Source: Phytohabitans sp036906915
GTDB lineage: Bacteria > Actinomycetota > Actinomycetes > Mycobacteriales > Micromonosporaceae
Direction of reading: 5' to 3'
NCBI RefSeq assembly: GCF_036906915.1
Contig: NZ_JBAKHX010000068.1
Coordinates: 1-43,954 of the forward strand
Length of the DNA: 43,954 bases
The notes beneath the pieces were generated by a model. The model saw only the letters and a list, made by a program, of their open reading frames with translations, had not been told where the DNA came from and made no database searches. The position numbers were made by a program, and so were the translations under genes. Shown piece by piece: positions 7,612 through 16,577 of this stretch; the first letter of the stretch is position 1, and every line of letters begins with the position of its first letter.

Positions 7612-8991
7612 ATGGGCGACCGGCTGATCTTTCAGCTCGGTACCAACAACTGGCAACGTGGTGGGGAGTTCGCTCCGGGATCGGGAATCCTGCACGAGGC
7701 GCACCACCACGCGTACAACGCTCTGCCCGGGTTGCGGTGCTACTCGATGTATCCCTCACGGCGACAGCGATTCCAGGACGAGGACGTGCGGGTATTCGCG
7801 CTCGACCACGACATCCCGATCTGCGAATCCGTCTCCCCGGTCAGCAACTACCGCTGGCACGGCATGAGTGAGGCGGAGGTCGCCGCCTACCGGCAGCGGC
7901 TGACCGACGAGGTCGCCAGCTGGATGGACGAGATCGAGGCGAGGACCGGCGACCGGTTCGAGCTCGCGATCGCTCACCACGCCTTCATGAACACGGTCGT
8001 GATGCGCGACGTGATCCGGCGCCGCGCCGAGGCGGGCCGGGGCACGATGCCGCTGCTCTGCTTCACTCACGGCACCGAGCTGAAGATGTACGCCAACGAG
8101 CAGCGCGGTGATCGACCCGACGAGTTCCCGTCGCGCTTCCTGCCGTTCATGCGGGACGAGAAGGTCTTCGACTACGCCGGCCCGGCACACGGCATCGACC
8201 TGGTGGCGACGATCTCGGCCGAGCAGGTCGAGGCATTCCTCGCGGTGTTCCCGGAGTTCGCGCGAGACCGCGTGATGCTCTCGCCGAACGGCTACAACCA
8301 GGATGTCTTCCGCAGGCTGACCGAGCCGACCGACGTGTACGCCGATCGCGCGAACGTGCTGTCCGGTTTCATGACGCAGCCGCCCGAGGGCAGTGACAGG
8401 AAACCCGAACCGGTGGCGCCTCCGGACGGGTTCGACGCGGTGGTGGCGTTCTGCGGCAAGTTCGCCGACTGGAAGCGGCTCGACGCCCTGCTCCGCGCCG
8501 CGGCCATCTACGAGCGGCACGAGCTGCGAATCCTCACACTTGTGATCGGCTCCGGACCGGTCGAGGCACAGGTCCAGATGCACGACCTTGCCGCCGAGCT
8601 CGGCCTCCGGCGGACCTACTTCGTCGGCCCGCGACCGCAGGACGAGTTGGCGCTGCTGTTCAACTGCGCCGATGTCGGCTGCTTTCCGTCCTATCGCGAG
8701 CCTTTTGGCCTGGTGTTCATCGAGTGCATGGCCTGTGGCACTCCCGTGATCGGCGCCGATTCCGGCGGCCCGCGTGACTTCGTGACCCCCGATGTCGGCC
8801 TGCTCGTGCCGGAGACCGACGATCGGCAGGATCTCGCGGCGTCGCTCGCCGCCGCCGTGATCCGCGCCGTCGACGAGGACTGGAAAGGCTCCAAGGGCCC
8901 CACCGCGGAGGCCTATGCCACGGAGAACTTCAGTGTGGTGAGCCAGGTTTCGAAGCTGCTCGAGGAGGTCGACCGCTTGACGTCGAGGTGA
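7612..8991 (+). CDS. GT4-type glycosyltransferase
   Basis: A 459-residue GT-B fold glycosyltransferase. The C-terminal domain has the family hallmarks: the FCGKFADWKRLD strand-helix near residue 281 and an EPFGLVFIECMACGTPVIG segment near 363, containing the E-x7-E pair that binds the nucleotide-sugar donor, followed by GGP. The N-terminal acceptor domain has a histidine-rich opening (EAHHHAY). ATG 7612 follows AGGGAGG at 7601-7607; a GTG one codon earlier is too close to it. It lies 102 bases after the 2H-like gene and may share its transcript. Donor and acceptor cannot be read from the sequence. Confidence 0.85.
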   Translation: MGDRLIFQLGTNNWQRGGEFAPGSGILHEAHHHAYNALPGLRCYSMYPSRRQRFQDEDVRVFALDHDIPICESVSPVSNYRWHGMSEAEVAAYRQRLTDEVASWMDEIEARTGDRFELAIAHHAFMNTVVMRDVIRRRAEAGRGTMPLLCFTHGTELKMYANEQRGDRPDEFPSRFLPFMRDEKVFDYAGPAHGIDLVATISAEQVEAFLAVFPEFARDRVMLSPNGYNQDVFRRLTEPTDVYADRANVLSGFMTQPPEGSDRKPEPVAPPDGFDAVVAFCGKFADWKRLDALLRAAAIYERHELRILTLVIGSGPVEAQVQMHDLAAELGLRRTYFVGPRPQDELALLFNCADVGCFPSYREPFGLVFIECMACGTPVIGADSGGPRDFVTPDVGLLVPETDDRQDLAASLAAAVIRAVDEDWKGSKGPTAEAYATENFSVVSQVSKLLEEVDRLTSR

Positions 8992-9007
8992 CGGCGGAGC
9001 CTGTGAT

Positions 9008-9239
9008 TCAGTTGGCCCTCCTGCGGTACAGCTCGATGTACCGTGCGCCGACGTCGGGAGTTGGGGCGTGGTCGGCGCCGTCTTCGGTCACGTGCAGGTA
9101 CCAGTACAGGCAGCCCTGTTGGTCGGCGAGGAACCTGACGAGATGGCCGCCGCCGTCTGGGAGCGGCGCCGGTGCCTGGGCGAGGTCCAGGAAGTCGTGG
9201 AAGCCGGTGTCGAGCAGCAGGTTGCGGTAGGCGCGGGCG
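9008..9239 (-). pseudogene. SMI1/KNR4 (SUKH)-like C-terminal fragment
   Basis: The last 70 or so residues of a minus-strand frame (HLVRFLADQQGCLYWYLHV followed by a short tail) resemble the C-terminal strand region of SUKH/SMI1-KNR4 proteins, which often act as immunity proteins in toxin systems. The N-terminal half is missing: the frame runs directly into out-of-frame methyltransferase-like sequence. I read it as a truncated gene abutting another truncated gene. The family assignment is tentative. Confidence 0.4.
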
Positions 9240-9360
9240 TGCACGGCTGCGGGCGACGGCAAGCATCGCCGGGTCGAGGTCCACACCGATGGCTCGGGCG
9301 CCGCGCAGGGGCGAGCTCGGCGACGGCGCGGCCGGCGCCGCGGCCGACGTCGATGGCCGT
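9240..9360 (-). pseudogene. Class I methyltransferase remnant
   Basis: Two minus-strand frames together restore SAM-binding motif I and the following acidic strand: DVGRGAGRAVAEL (about 9310-9350) and, after a one-base frame change, GVDLDPAMLAVARSRA (9240-9287). Nothing recognisable of the methyltransferase remains before or after, so it is a short relic with a frameshift. Together with the SUKH-like tail it makes 9000-9370 a small gene graveyard. No intact gene was found from here to 9560. Confidence 0.5.
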
Positions 9361-9560
9361 GTCAGAGAAGCTACTGGAGCACGGATTGCGGTGCCGGCCT
9401 CCGGACTACCAGGCGTGCCCTCGGTTCCAGTCGATGGTGCTCGCCCGGCTGGACGGGGTTGATCTGGCCAAGGCCCAGGACCACGACTGACCGCTGTGAT
9501 CGTTCATCTCCTGATCGCGTCAGGGATGAAGCGGCTGCGTCCCGCGCTACGAGCGATCCG

Positions 9561-10152
9561 TCATGCGCCCGTTGCCGCCAGAACGTCAGGACCATCGGGC
9601 GGCTCGTACGGGCGGCCCTTGAGCTCGTGGAATCCGTCGGCCTCGGCGACCAGGAGCGTGCCGTCCCACAGCCGGCCAGCCGCCCCACCGCGCTGCACCC
9701 GTGAGATCACCGGCCCGAACCAGGCGATCGACCGGCCAGGCTCGGGTTCGACCACGGTAATGGGGGTCCCGACGTGGTCGCCGATCTGGCTGATGCCGGC
9801 TGTGTGGGAAGCACGCAGCACCGCGTCGTGGTCAGGCGAGTCCCAGGCGGTCGCCAGTTCCGTGGGCAGTCCGGTCGCGGCCAGGACCTGGTCGACCGGA
9901 CCCCAGTCGCCGCTGTGGGCCATCGCGCCGTACTGGTCATAGAGGCGCCCAACGGCCTGCGGGCCATGCCGGTGCTGGACCGCCGCGAACAGTCGAGCCG
10001 GTCCCCACAGGAAGCCGTCAGGATCGTTCTCCGGATCGTCGTCGCGGCCCTCGTTCAGCACGGACAGGCTCATGACCTGCCATACGACCCGTACCGGACG
10101 GACCTGTTCGACCTCGCGCATCCAGCGTGAAATGAGCCAGGTGTACGGGCAG
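9561..10152 (-). pseudogene. DsbA-family (mycothiol-dependent nitroreductase-like) gene, 3' part
   Basis: This is the body of a thioredoxin-fold protein of the Rv2466c type. It starts inside the active-site motif (CPYTWLISRWMREVE) and continues through VMSLSVLNEGR, the helical insertion and a C-terminal DGF...PYEPP region. The residues before CPYTW in the open frame come from the inserted element. The missing 5' part lies at 18664-18708. Joining both through one copy of the 7-bp duplication gives DPSCPYTWLISRW in frame and a protein of about 209 residues, close to the usual 207. The intact enzyme would use mycothiol to reduce nitro-compounds or disulfides in the cytoplasm. Confidence 0.88.
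10146..10152. repeat. Left copy of 7-bp target-site duplication
   Basis: CGGGCAG here and at 18664-18670 flank the composite element exactly where the nitroreductase reading frame is broken. Seven bp is within the 4-8 bp range known for the IS21 family. Confidence 0.85.
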
Positions 10153-10178
10153 TGGCTCTGCTCACGAGTTGCGGCACC
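10153..10178 (+). repeat. Left terminal repeat of the IS21-family element
   Basis: The segment starting TGGCTCTG contains CACGAGTTGCGGCACC (10163-10178), a diverged inverted match to the GGTGTCGAAACTCGCGG unit seen upstream of istA. It also matches 14 of the 26 terminal bases at the right end. Confidence 0.65.
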
Positions 10179-10222
10179 AGCGGTTCGTGATTTTTGGCTC
10201 CATTGATCGGTTTGGTCGTTGA

Positions 10223-10468
10223 TCAATCTCCGCGAGTCTTGACCGCACTTTCTTCCGCTGTTGCGGATTGATTGCGTTCGAGGGCGGTTTGCAGGCGTAG
10301 TCGGGTGAGCGCGAGCATGTCGATCAGCCAGCCGGGGCCGCCGGTGACATTCCGGGCGCGCAGAACTGCATCGAGCTCGCGGTGGACGGCCGGGCTTGCG
10401 CTGCCGAAGAAGTCCTCGCAGATGGTGAGGATCATCGGTAGCAGGTCGTCGAATTCACCAGTGTCCAT
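10223..10468 (-). CDS. Small IS21-associated protein, function unknown
   Basis: An 81-residue frame downstream of istB and inside the element. It is helical and acidic at the start (MDTGEFDDLLPMILTICEDF) with a basic, helix-forming second half. A CTCCGCGG-like context precedes it and there is no strong ribosome binding site. Short ORFs in this position are often annotated in actinomycete IS21 elements, but I know no function for them. It lies 36 bases after the istB stop and would be read from the same promoter. Confidence 0.5.
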   Translation of the reverse strand: MDTGEFDDLLPMILTICEDFFGSASPAVHRELDAVLRARNVTGGPGWLIDMLALTRLRLQTALERNQSATAEESAVKTRGD

Positions 10469-10504
10469 TCGACCTCCGCGGGGCTGGAGCAGCGGTCGTC
10501 AGGT

Positions 10505-11301
10505 TCACGCCTGTGCGCGAGTGGTTCGCTCTGTGCGGGCGCGGGTTTGGGCGAGCCGGTAGGAATCAGTGCCGGTCTCGATGATGTTGCCGCCGAAGGT
10601 GAGCCGGTCGACGATCGCGGCGCAGAGCCGCGGGTCGGTGAAAGTCTTGGTCCACCCGGAAAAGGCTTCGTTGGAAGCTATGGCAACGGAGGCCTTCTCC
10701 TCGCGCTCGGTCAAGACCTGAAAGAGCAGCTCGGCGCCACGCCGATCAAGTTCCATATAGCCGAGCTCATCAATACACAGAAGATCGACGCGTCCGTAAC
10801 GGGCGATCGTCTTGGCCAGCATCTTCTCGTCGGCGGCCTCGCCGAGTTCGTTGACGAGCTTGGTGGCCAGGACGTAGCGGACACGGTGACCGGCCATGGC
10901 TGCCCCGGTCCTAGGGCGATGAGCAGGTGCGATTTCCCGGTGCCGGAGTCACCGATCAGGCAGAGCGGTAACCCTTTCTTGACCCAGTCGCATTTGGCGA
11001 GGGTGTGGACGACGGCGGGGTCGACGTTCGGGTTGGCGGCGAAGTCGAAGGCTCGCAGGGCCTTGTCACGCGGGAAAGCGGCGGCTTTGATGCGGCGTTC
11101 CGAGCGGCGGCGGCCCCGGTCGTCGCACTCGGCCATGAGTAGCTCGGCGAGGAAGCCACGGTAGGTCATCTGGTCGCGGGCGGCGGCTTCGGCGAGGTCG
11201 GTAAACTGGGCTCGGATAGTGGGCAGGCGCAGCAGCCGGCAGGCGGAGTCGACTGCTGCGTCGGCGGCTTGCTCGGTCAGTCCTCGGTGACGGCTGGTCA
11301 T
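10505..11301 (-). pseudogene. istB: istB, IS21 transposition ATPase (frameshifted)
   Basis: IstB is the AAA+ helper ATPase that loads the IstA transposase on target DNA. The N-terminal helical part (ADAAVDSACRLLRLPTIR) and Walker A (GDSGTGKS) lie in one frame from ATG 11301. The rest, with Walker B (LLCIDELGY) and the C-terminal SNEAFSGW...DRLTFGG region, lies in another frame from about 10900. A single missing base near 10900-10912 explains the change, because restoring it gives ALGTGAAMAGHRV, the family sequence. The start overlaps the istA stop by four bases. Either the gene is dead or the assembly has a one-base error; the other lesions in the element favour decay. Confidence 0.85.
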
Positions 11302-12107
11302 GATCCGGTTCCTTCCGCGCGGCGTCGCAGGAGCTGGTCGTAGGCGGTGACCGTGGGCAGCGGTCGGGTGTCGGCAGGCAGCTGCGCGAGCCGCCGCTCG
11401 GTCAAAGAGATCACGTTGGCCGGCAGAGTCCGCGGTCCGGGCGATGATGTGGACGGGCGGTCGTCGGCTTCGGCGAACTTACGGGCCTCGAGGGCGACGG
11501 CGTCCGCGGTCAGTGCTCCCGAGAGGACCGCGGTGGCCAAGCCGGCAACGACGTGCTCGTGGGGCATGTGCCGATGCAGCAGGAGTACCTCGATCAACGC
11601 GCGGGTTCCGGCGGCGTCGCCGTGGGCCTTGCGCGCAGCGGCCCACCAGGCGTCGTGGACGGGGGTGAACCTGCCTGCAGCGCGGGCTTGTTCCAGGGCG
11701 GTGGCGCCGGGCAGTGCTCCGGGTTTGCGGATCAGGCCTTCCAGATAGTGGTCGAGATCGAGCCGAGAGCCGCCCTTGGCCATCAGCCGTTCGCGCCAGG
11801 CGACCTGTTCCCGGCCGTCATAGACGGCCAGGTGGGAGGCATGTAACTGGACCCGGACGGGGCGGCCGACCAGACGCACCGGCACTGAGTATCGGTTCGT
11901 GCGGACGGTGACCTGGCTGTAGCGATCGACGCGGGGTGTCAGCCAGATGCCGGTCTCGAAGTCGTCGTCCGGCAGCCGCATCAGCAGCGGCTGTTCGACC
12001 GCGAAGTCCTGGCCGACGGTGCGGTCCCGGGTGCCGATGCGCCGGGCGTCGTCCTGGTCGTCCCACTGGTCGATCATGGCGTTGAGCTCATCGAATGAGT
12101 CGACGCG
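11298..12107 (-). pseudogene. istA: istA transposase, 3' half
   Basis: From VDSFDELNAMIDQWD (about 12104 downward) to the stop at 11298 this is the C-terminal half of the IS21 transposase: the TVGQDFAVEQ linker, the Mu-transposase-like beta-barrel region (TVRTNRYSVPVRLVGRPV) and the C-terminal helical part. Everything upstream of VDS in the open frame is antisense to the recombinase gene and not istA. The N-terminal DNA-binding and DDE catalytic half lies at 16578-17398. The split falls right after the ...NHLVPVP segment in the family, which pinpoints the secondary insertion. Confidence 0.88.
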
Positions 12108-12118
12108 TGTCCTGTTGA

Positions 12119-12130
12119 CTGAACTACTTG
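12119..12130 (+). repeat. Left 12-bp inverted repeat of the nested transposon
   Basis: CTGAACTACTTG, repeated in inverse orientation at 16566-16577. It lies 58 bases before the first recombinase start. Confidence 0.75.
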
Positions 12131-12187
12131 GTGCATCGCTCCTGATTCGGGTGCAGTCGAAGATCAGGTTGACTACGGTCGCTGGCC

Positions 12188-13429
12188 GTGGTCGAAGGTG
12201 AGAATCTGTTTCGGGATCTGCGGTCGCTGGTCGTGCCGCGGGCGGGGTCGCTAGCGGCGACCGGTGATCCGTGGGAGCCGTATCGGCTGCTGGATTCCTC
12301 GGGTGAGCCAGTGGCGGCTGCAGCCGCGTATTTCGGGGAGTTGCAGGCCGCCGGGCGGCCGGCGACAACCCAGCGCTCGTATGGGATGGCGTTACTGCGC
12401 TGGTTCCGGTTCCTCTGGGCGGTAGAGGTCGCCTGGCGGGAGGCGACCCGGATCGAGGCCCGGGACTTTTCCCGGTGGATCCAGATCGGCGCGAAGCCGG
12501 TCCGTCCGCATTGGCGAGCGCCGGACAAGCCCGTGGTGATGAAGCCGAAACAGCTCAACGCGGTGACCGGCAAACGATCGCCCAGCGAAAGGTACGCGCC
12601 CTCGACCATCGCGCACTGCGAGACGGTGCTGCGCAGCTTCTATGCTTTTCACCTGGACGCCGGGACCGGGCCGTTGGTGAATCCGTTCCCGCTGGCCAGA
12701 GCCAAACGAGCGCACGCGCATCACAACCCGATGGATCGGTTCGAACCGCAGCGTGCCGGTCTGTATCGGCCTCGACAGCCCAAGCGGATCCCGCGGCAGA
12801 TCCCGGACGAGGTGTTCAACGATCTGTTCGCGCGGTTATCCAGCGACCGGGACCGGGCCTTGGTCGCCTTCTGGGTGTCGACCGGGGCGCGGGCTGCGGA
12901 GCTGCTGGGCGTGCTGCGCAGCGGCGCGGATCCGGGCCAGCAGCTGATCACCGTGGTGCGGAAGGGATCTCGAGCGATGCAGCAGCTGCCGGCGTCGCCG
13001 GACGCGTTCGTCTGGCTGCGGCTCTACCAGCAGCAACTCCACGGTTTGGCGCCGGCGGGACCGGACGATCCGTTGTGGTGGACGCTGCGCAAGCCGTTGC
13101 GGCCGCTGACGTATCACGCGGCCAGGGCAATGTTCGTCCGAGCCAACGCGTTGCTGGGGTCGAACTGGTCGCTGCACGACCTGCGACACACGGCGGCCTA
13201 CCGTCTGGCCCGCGACCCGGGTATGCCGATCACCGACATCCAATGGGTTCTCGGTCATGCGTCGTTGACCACCACCCAGATCTATACGACTCCGACCCCC
13301 GCGGACGTCATCGACGCGGTGGTAGCCCATCACCGGCGCCGAGCCGAGCCCCGGCCGTCTGCGGAACCCAAGCCGCTGGGCTATCGCAAGGAAAGCCTGG
13401 ACGTGTTGTTCGGCCGGAGAAACTCGTGA
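12188..13429 (+). CDS. Tyrosine recombinase, TnpA-like
   Basis: A 413-residue integrase-fold recombinase. The N-terminal SAM-like core-binding part (TTQRSYGMALLRWFRFL) is followed by a catalytic domain with the expected residues: Arg in STGARAAELLGVL (about 235), the LHDLRHTAAYRLA box (HxxR, about 337-343) and VLGHASLTTTQIYT with the second His and the nucleophilic Tyr (about 364). GTG 12188 starts the frame; no strong ribosome binding site is visible. It overlaps the next recombinase by four bases (GTGA), so both are translated together, as in tnpA-tnpB pairs. The reading frame is intact, unlike its partner. Confidence 0.85.
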   Translation: MVEGENLFRDLRSLVVPRAGSLAATGDPWEPYRLLDSSGEPVAAAAAYFGELQAAGRPATTQRSYGMALLRWFRFLWAVEVAWREATRIEARDFSRWIQIGAKPVRPHWRAPDKPVVMKPKQLNAVTGKRSPSERYAPSTIAHCETVLRSFYAFHLDAGTGPLVNPFPLARAKRAHAHHNPMDRFEPQRAGLYRPRQPKRIPRQIPDEVFNDLFARLSSDRDRALVAFWVSTGARAAELLGVLRSGADPGQQLITVVRKGSRAMQQLPASPDAFVWLRLYQQQLHGLAPAGPDDPLWWTLRKPLRPLTYHAARAMFVRANALLGSNWSLHDLRHTAAYRLARDPGMPITDIQWVLGHASLTTTQIYTTPTPADVIDAVVAHHRRRAEPRPSAEPKPLGYRKESLDVLFGRRNS

Positions 13430-15896
13430 CCACAACCACCGTCGGCCTGCAGACACCGCGGACCTGGCAGGTCAGCAGTGAAGCCCAAGCGCTCATGGAG
13501 AAGTACCCGCCCCGCCCGGTTCCCGGCGCCTGGCCCAGGACTCGCGAGAGCCGGGTAGTTCTCGAGGACCGGATGGCGGCGGCACCGTTCCGCGGCGATG
13601 ATTCCCAGTCCCGCTGCCATCGCAAGGCGTCGTTGCAGGCCGTACTCGACTGGCTGGAGCTCTATCCCGGTCAGAGCTGGCAGGAACGGTGGGACGCCAC
13701 CGGCGCCGGCCGCGGCGGCCACCGGGATTGGCGACTCCAAGTGTCGGCCGACCTTGCAGAGGCCGGGCTCCTGGACGGGCACCCAGGCTATGTCCGCAAG
13801 ATCCTCGGCACGGGCCTGATTCAGCTGATCGGCGGCGACTACCTGCGGCCGTCGCTCGGCTGGCTCATCGCCACTACGTCTCCGCTGCGGATCGCCAACG
13901 AGTTGGCCAAGGTCCGCGATCCCGACGGCATCGCCGAACTGCGGACCGCCCGGCTGGCCAGCACCGTCGGCGACTCGACCATGATCCCCGCCATCGAGAA
14001 GATCGCGCTGGTCATGGCCGCGAAGGGTGGCCTGGTTCGCAACGTGACGATCGGCGACTGCCTCGAGCTGATGAGGGTCAGCAGAGAGGTCTTCCCCGGA
14101 CCGACTCGATCCGGCCGACACAGCCCGGTCTTCTATCAGCTGCTGCACTCGACCGGCCTGTTCCCCGCGGACGCCCCGCCCACGGTCCGCATGTTCAGCC
14201 CGGTATTCGCCGGCCAGGTCCCGGTGGAGCAGCTCGTCGACCGGTATCAGGTGGCCTGTCGCCCGGTCCGGGATCTCATGGTCGACTACCTTCGTGAACG
14301 GCAGCCCGCAATCGACTACGGCACCCTCACGTCCCTTGCCACCACCCTGGTGCTCTGGTTCTGGAAGGACCTCGAACGCCATCACCCCGGCATCGGCTCC
14401 CTGCGGCTGAGCCCGGAAACCGCCAGCGCTTGGAAACAGCGGATCCGCACCAGGGTTGTCCGGTCCCGCGGCGCCGACGGCGAGATCACCGAAACGACGG
14501 TTGAACGGGACACCGCCACCGACGCTCTCACGACCGTGCGCAGCTTCTATCTCGACCTGGCCCAATGGGCTCTCGACGACCCGGGCCGCTGGGGACAGTG
14601 GGCGGTTCCTTGTCCGATCCGGGCCACCGACATCCAGCACAAGAAGATGAACTCACGGCGCAAAGCCCGCATGGATCAACGCACCCGCGACCGGCTACCG
14701 GTCCTGCCAGCCCTCGTCGAGGCCGTCGAACGCAAAGCCGCCGCCGGCCGGCTGGCAGCAGCCCGAGCCGCCCAGCCCGGCGACACCTTCACCATCGACG
14801 GCGTCACCTTGCGACTCGCCCAGCTCGCCCGTCACTCACCGCGCATCTGGGCCGAGGAACCCACCACCGGACGCCGCCGCGACCTGATCCGCGAAGAAGA
14901 CAACGCGTTTTGGGCCTGGGCCGCGGTCGAGGTGCTGCGCATGACCGGGATCCGGATCGAAGAACTCACCGAACTGTCCCACCACAGCCTGGTCCAATAC
15001 CGGACGCCAGCTACCGGCGAACTGATCCCGCTGCTGCAGATCCCGCCCTCGAAAACCGATGAGGAACGACTGCTGGTCATCTCACCGGAACTGGCAGACG
15101 TGCTCTCCGCGATCGTCTGCCGGATCCGCAACCCTGACGGCAGCGTCCCCCTCGTGGTCGCCTACGACCACCACGAAAGATCTGGAATCCACCTATCCCT
15201 CTGCTTTTCCAACGCACCATCGCCCTGGAAACCCGGCCCATCCCGATCTCCGGAATCCGAGTCCTGGTCAGTAACGCTCTTGCTCGCACCGGGCTCACCG
15301 ACATCACCGGCAAACCGCTGGACTTCGCACCCCACGACTTCCGCAGGATCTTCACCACCGACGCCATCATGAACGGAATGCCGCCTCACATCGCTCAGCT
15401 CCTCCTGGGGCACAAGGACATCAACACCACGATGGGTTACAAGGCCGTCTATCCCGAGGAGGCCATCAACGGCCATAGAGCCTTCATCGCCCGCCGCCGC
15501 GGCCTTCGGCCCAGCGAGGAATACCGGCACCCCAACGACACGGAATGGGACGAGTTCCTCGGCCACTTCGAGCGCCGCCGCCTCGCCCTTGGCGACTGCG
15601 GACGCGCATACGGCACCAACTGCATCCACGAACACAGCTGCGTTCGCTGCCCACTCCTTCGCGTCGACCCTGCCCAACGGCAACGCCTGATCGACATCCG
15701 CGACAACCTCACCTTCCGCATCGCCGAAGCAGAACGCGAAGGCTGGCTCGGTGAAGCCGATGGACTCCGCGTCAGCCTCGCCGCCGCTAAAGAGAAACTG
15801 GCCCACGCTGACGCCAGCCTTCAACGCCGGGTCGTTGCTGTCGAGCTCGGTATGCCTAGCTTCCGTGACGTCGCGGCGCGCACTGTTACAACCTGA
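13426..15896 (+). pseudogene. Large tyrosine recombinase, TnpB-like (frameshifted)
   Basis: Starting at GTG 13426 this reads about 585 residues in one frame and then about 240 in the next. A missing base between 15180 and 15181 accounts for the change: restoring it gives HERVWNPPIPLLFQRTIALE, the expected family sequence. The catalytic Arg (TGIRIEELTEL) lies before the lesion, and HDFRRIF, LLLGHKDINTTMGY with the Tyr nucleophile, and a cysteine cluster (CGRAYGTNCIHEHSCVRC) lie after it. Full length would be about 820 residues. Unless the base is missing only in the assembly, the partner lacks its His-Arg-His-Tyr half and the element cannot move by itself. Confidence 0.83.
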
Positions 15897-15918
15897 TCAT
15901 CGACTACCGTGGCCGGTC

Positions 15919-16572
15919 ATGAGCACGGACAACTGGTTGGCCGATACCCGAACCTCCTACGACACGGTCGCCGTCAACTATGCCGACCTAGTCCGCAACG
16001 CGCTCTCCGAGCTTCAGTACCTACGCTCCGCTCTGACGCTGTTCGCCGACGGCGTGCTTGCCGCGGGTGGCGGCCCAGTAGCGGACGTCGGATGCGGGCC
16101 CGGACACATCACCGCCCATCTGCACGAACTCGGTCTCGATGCCTTCGGTGTCGACCTGTCACCAGGGATGATCGCCGTCGCCCGGCGCGACCACCCGCAC
16201 CTACGGTTCGAGGTGGGCTCGATGACAAACCTAAGCCTCCCGGCCTCCTCACTGGCCGGTCTGCTCGCATGGCAGTCGTTGATCCACATACCCGACGAAG
16301 ACGTGCCAACCGTCCTCGAACACTTTCATCGATCCCTACGCCCAGGCGGACTGTTGCAGCTGCTGTTCCACACCGGCGACGAGTCGCGACTCCTGACCGA
16401 AGGCTACGGCGGCCACCCGATGAAGGTTTACGTTCATCGTCGGCAGCCAGACAAGGTGGGCGCCTGGCTGCGTGACACCGGATTCGAGGTCGAGGCTCAA
16501 CTCCTGCTCAACAATCCAGACGGCGAAGTATCACAGGCTGTTCTCTTCGCACGTCGCAAGCTCGGCAAGTAG
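15919..16572 (+). CDS. Class I SAM-dependent methyltransferase, transposon passenger
   Basis: A 217-residue methyltransferase with motif I (VADVGCGPGHIT, about 54-65), the following acidic strand (FGVDLSPGMI) and a post-I PDEDVP...LRPGG region; the fold is complete. ATG 15919 is chosen because homology begins there (DTRTSYDTVAVNYADL). It lies 22 bases after the recombinase frame ends, within the transposon, and its TAG stop lies inside the right inverted repeat. It is therefore cargo. The substrate is not deducible; small-molecule or antibiotic modification is common among relatives, but that is inference. Confidence 0.82.
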   Translation: MSTDNWLADTRTSYDTVAVNYADLVRNALSELQYLRSALTLFADGVLAAGGGPVADVGCGPGHITAHLHELGLDAFGVDLSPGMIAVARRDHPHLRFEVGSMTNLSLPASSLAGLLAWQSLIHIPDEDVPTVLEHFHRSLRPGGLLQLLFHTGDESRLLTEGYGGHPMKVYVHRRQPDKVGAWLRDTGFEVEAQLLLNNPDGEVSQAVLFARRKLGK

Positions 16573-16577
16573 TTCAG
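16566..16577 (-). repeat. Right 12-bp inverted repeat of the nested transposon
   Basis: Perfect complement of 12119-12130. It contains the stop codon (16570-16572) of the passenger methyltransferase and directly abuts istA codons on the minus strand. Confidence 0.75.

Larger units (their letters stand above)
12119..16577 (+). mobile_element. Tn554-like transposon nested in istA
   Basis: A 4.46-kb segment interrupts istA between the codons for VPVP and VDS. It is bounded by perfect 12-bp inverted repeats (CTGAACTACTTG at 12119-12130 and its complement at 16566-16577). It encodes two overlapping tyrosine recombinases arranged like tnpA-tnpB of Tn554 and a methyltransferase as passenger. No tnpC-like third gene is visible. 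About 11-14 extra bases lie between istA sequence and the left repeat, as expected if tyrosine-recombinase crossover left a spacer rather than a target duplication. Confidence 0.8.

Noticed and set aside
9371..9490. Plus-strand stretch ending KLLEHGLRC...DLAKAQDHD
   Set aside because: It looks protein-like only at the end, with no start and no known family, and lies in a region of gene debris.
12475..13425. A long open frame that begins inside the first recombinase and continues into the second
   Set aside because: The part before 13426 is out of frame with the recombinase and has Gly/Arg-rich shadow composition. The real start of the second recombinase is GTG 13426, in an overlap with the first gene's stop.
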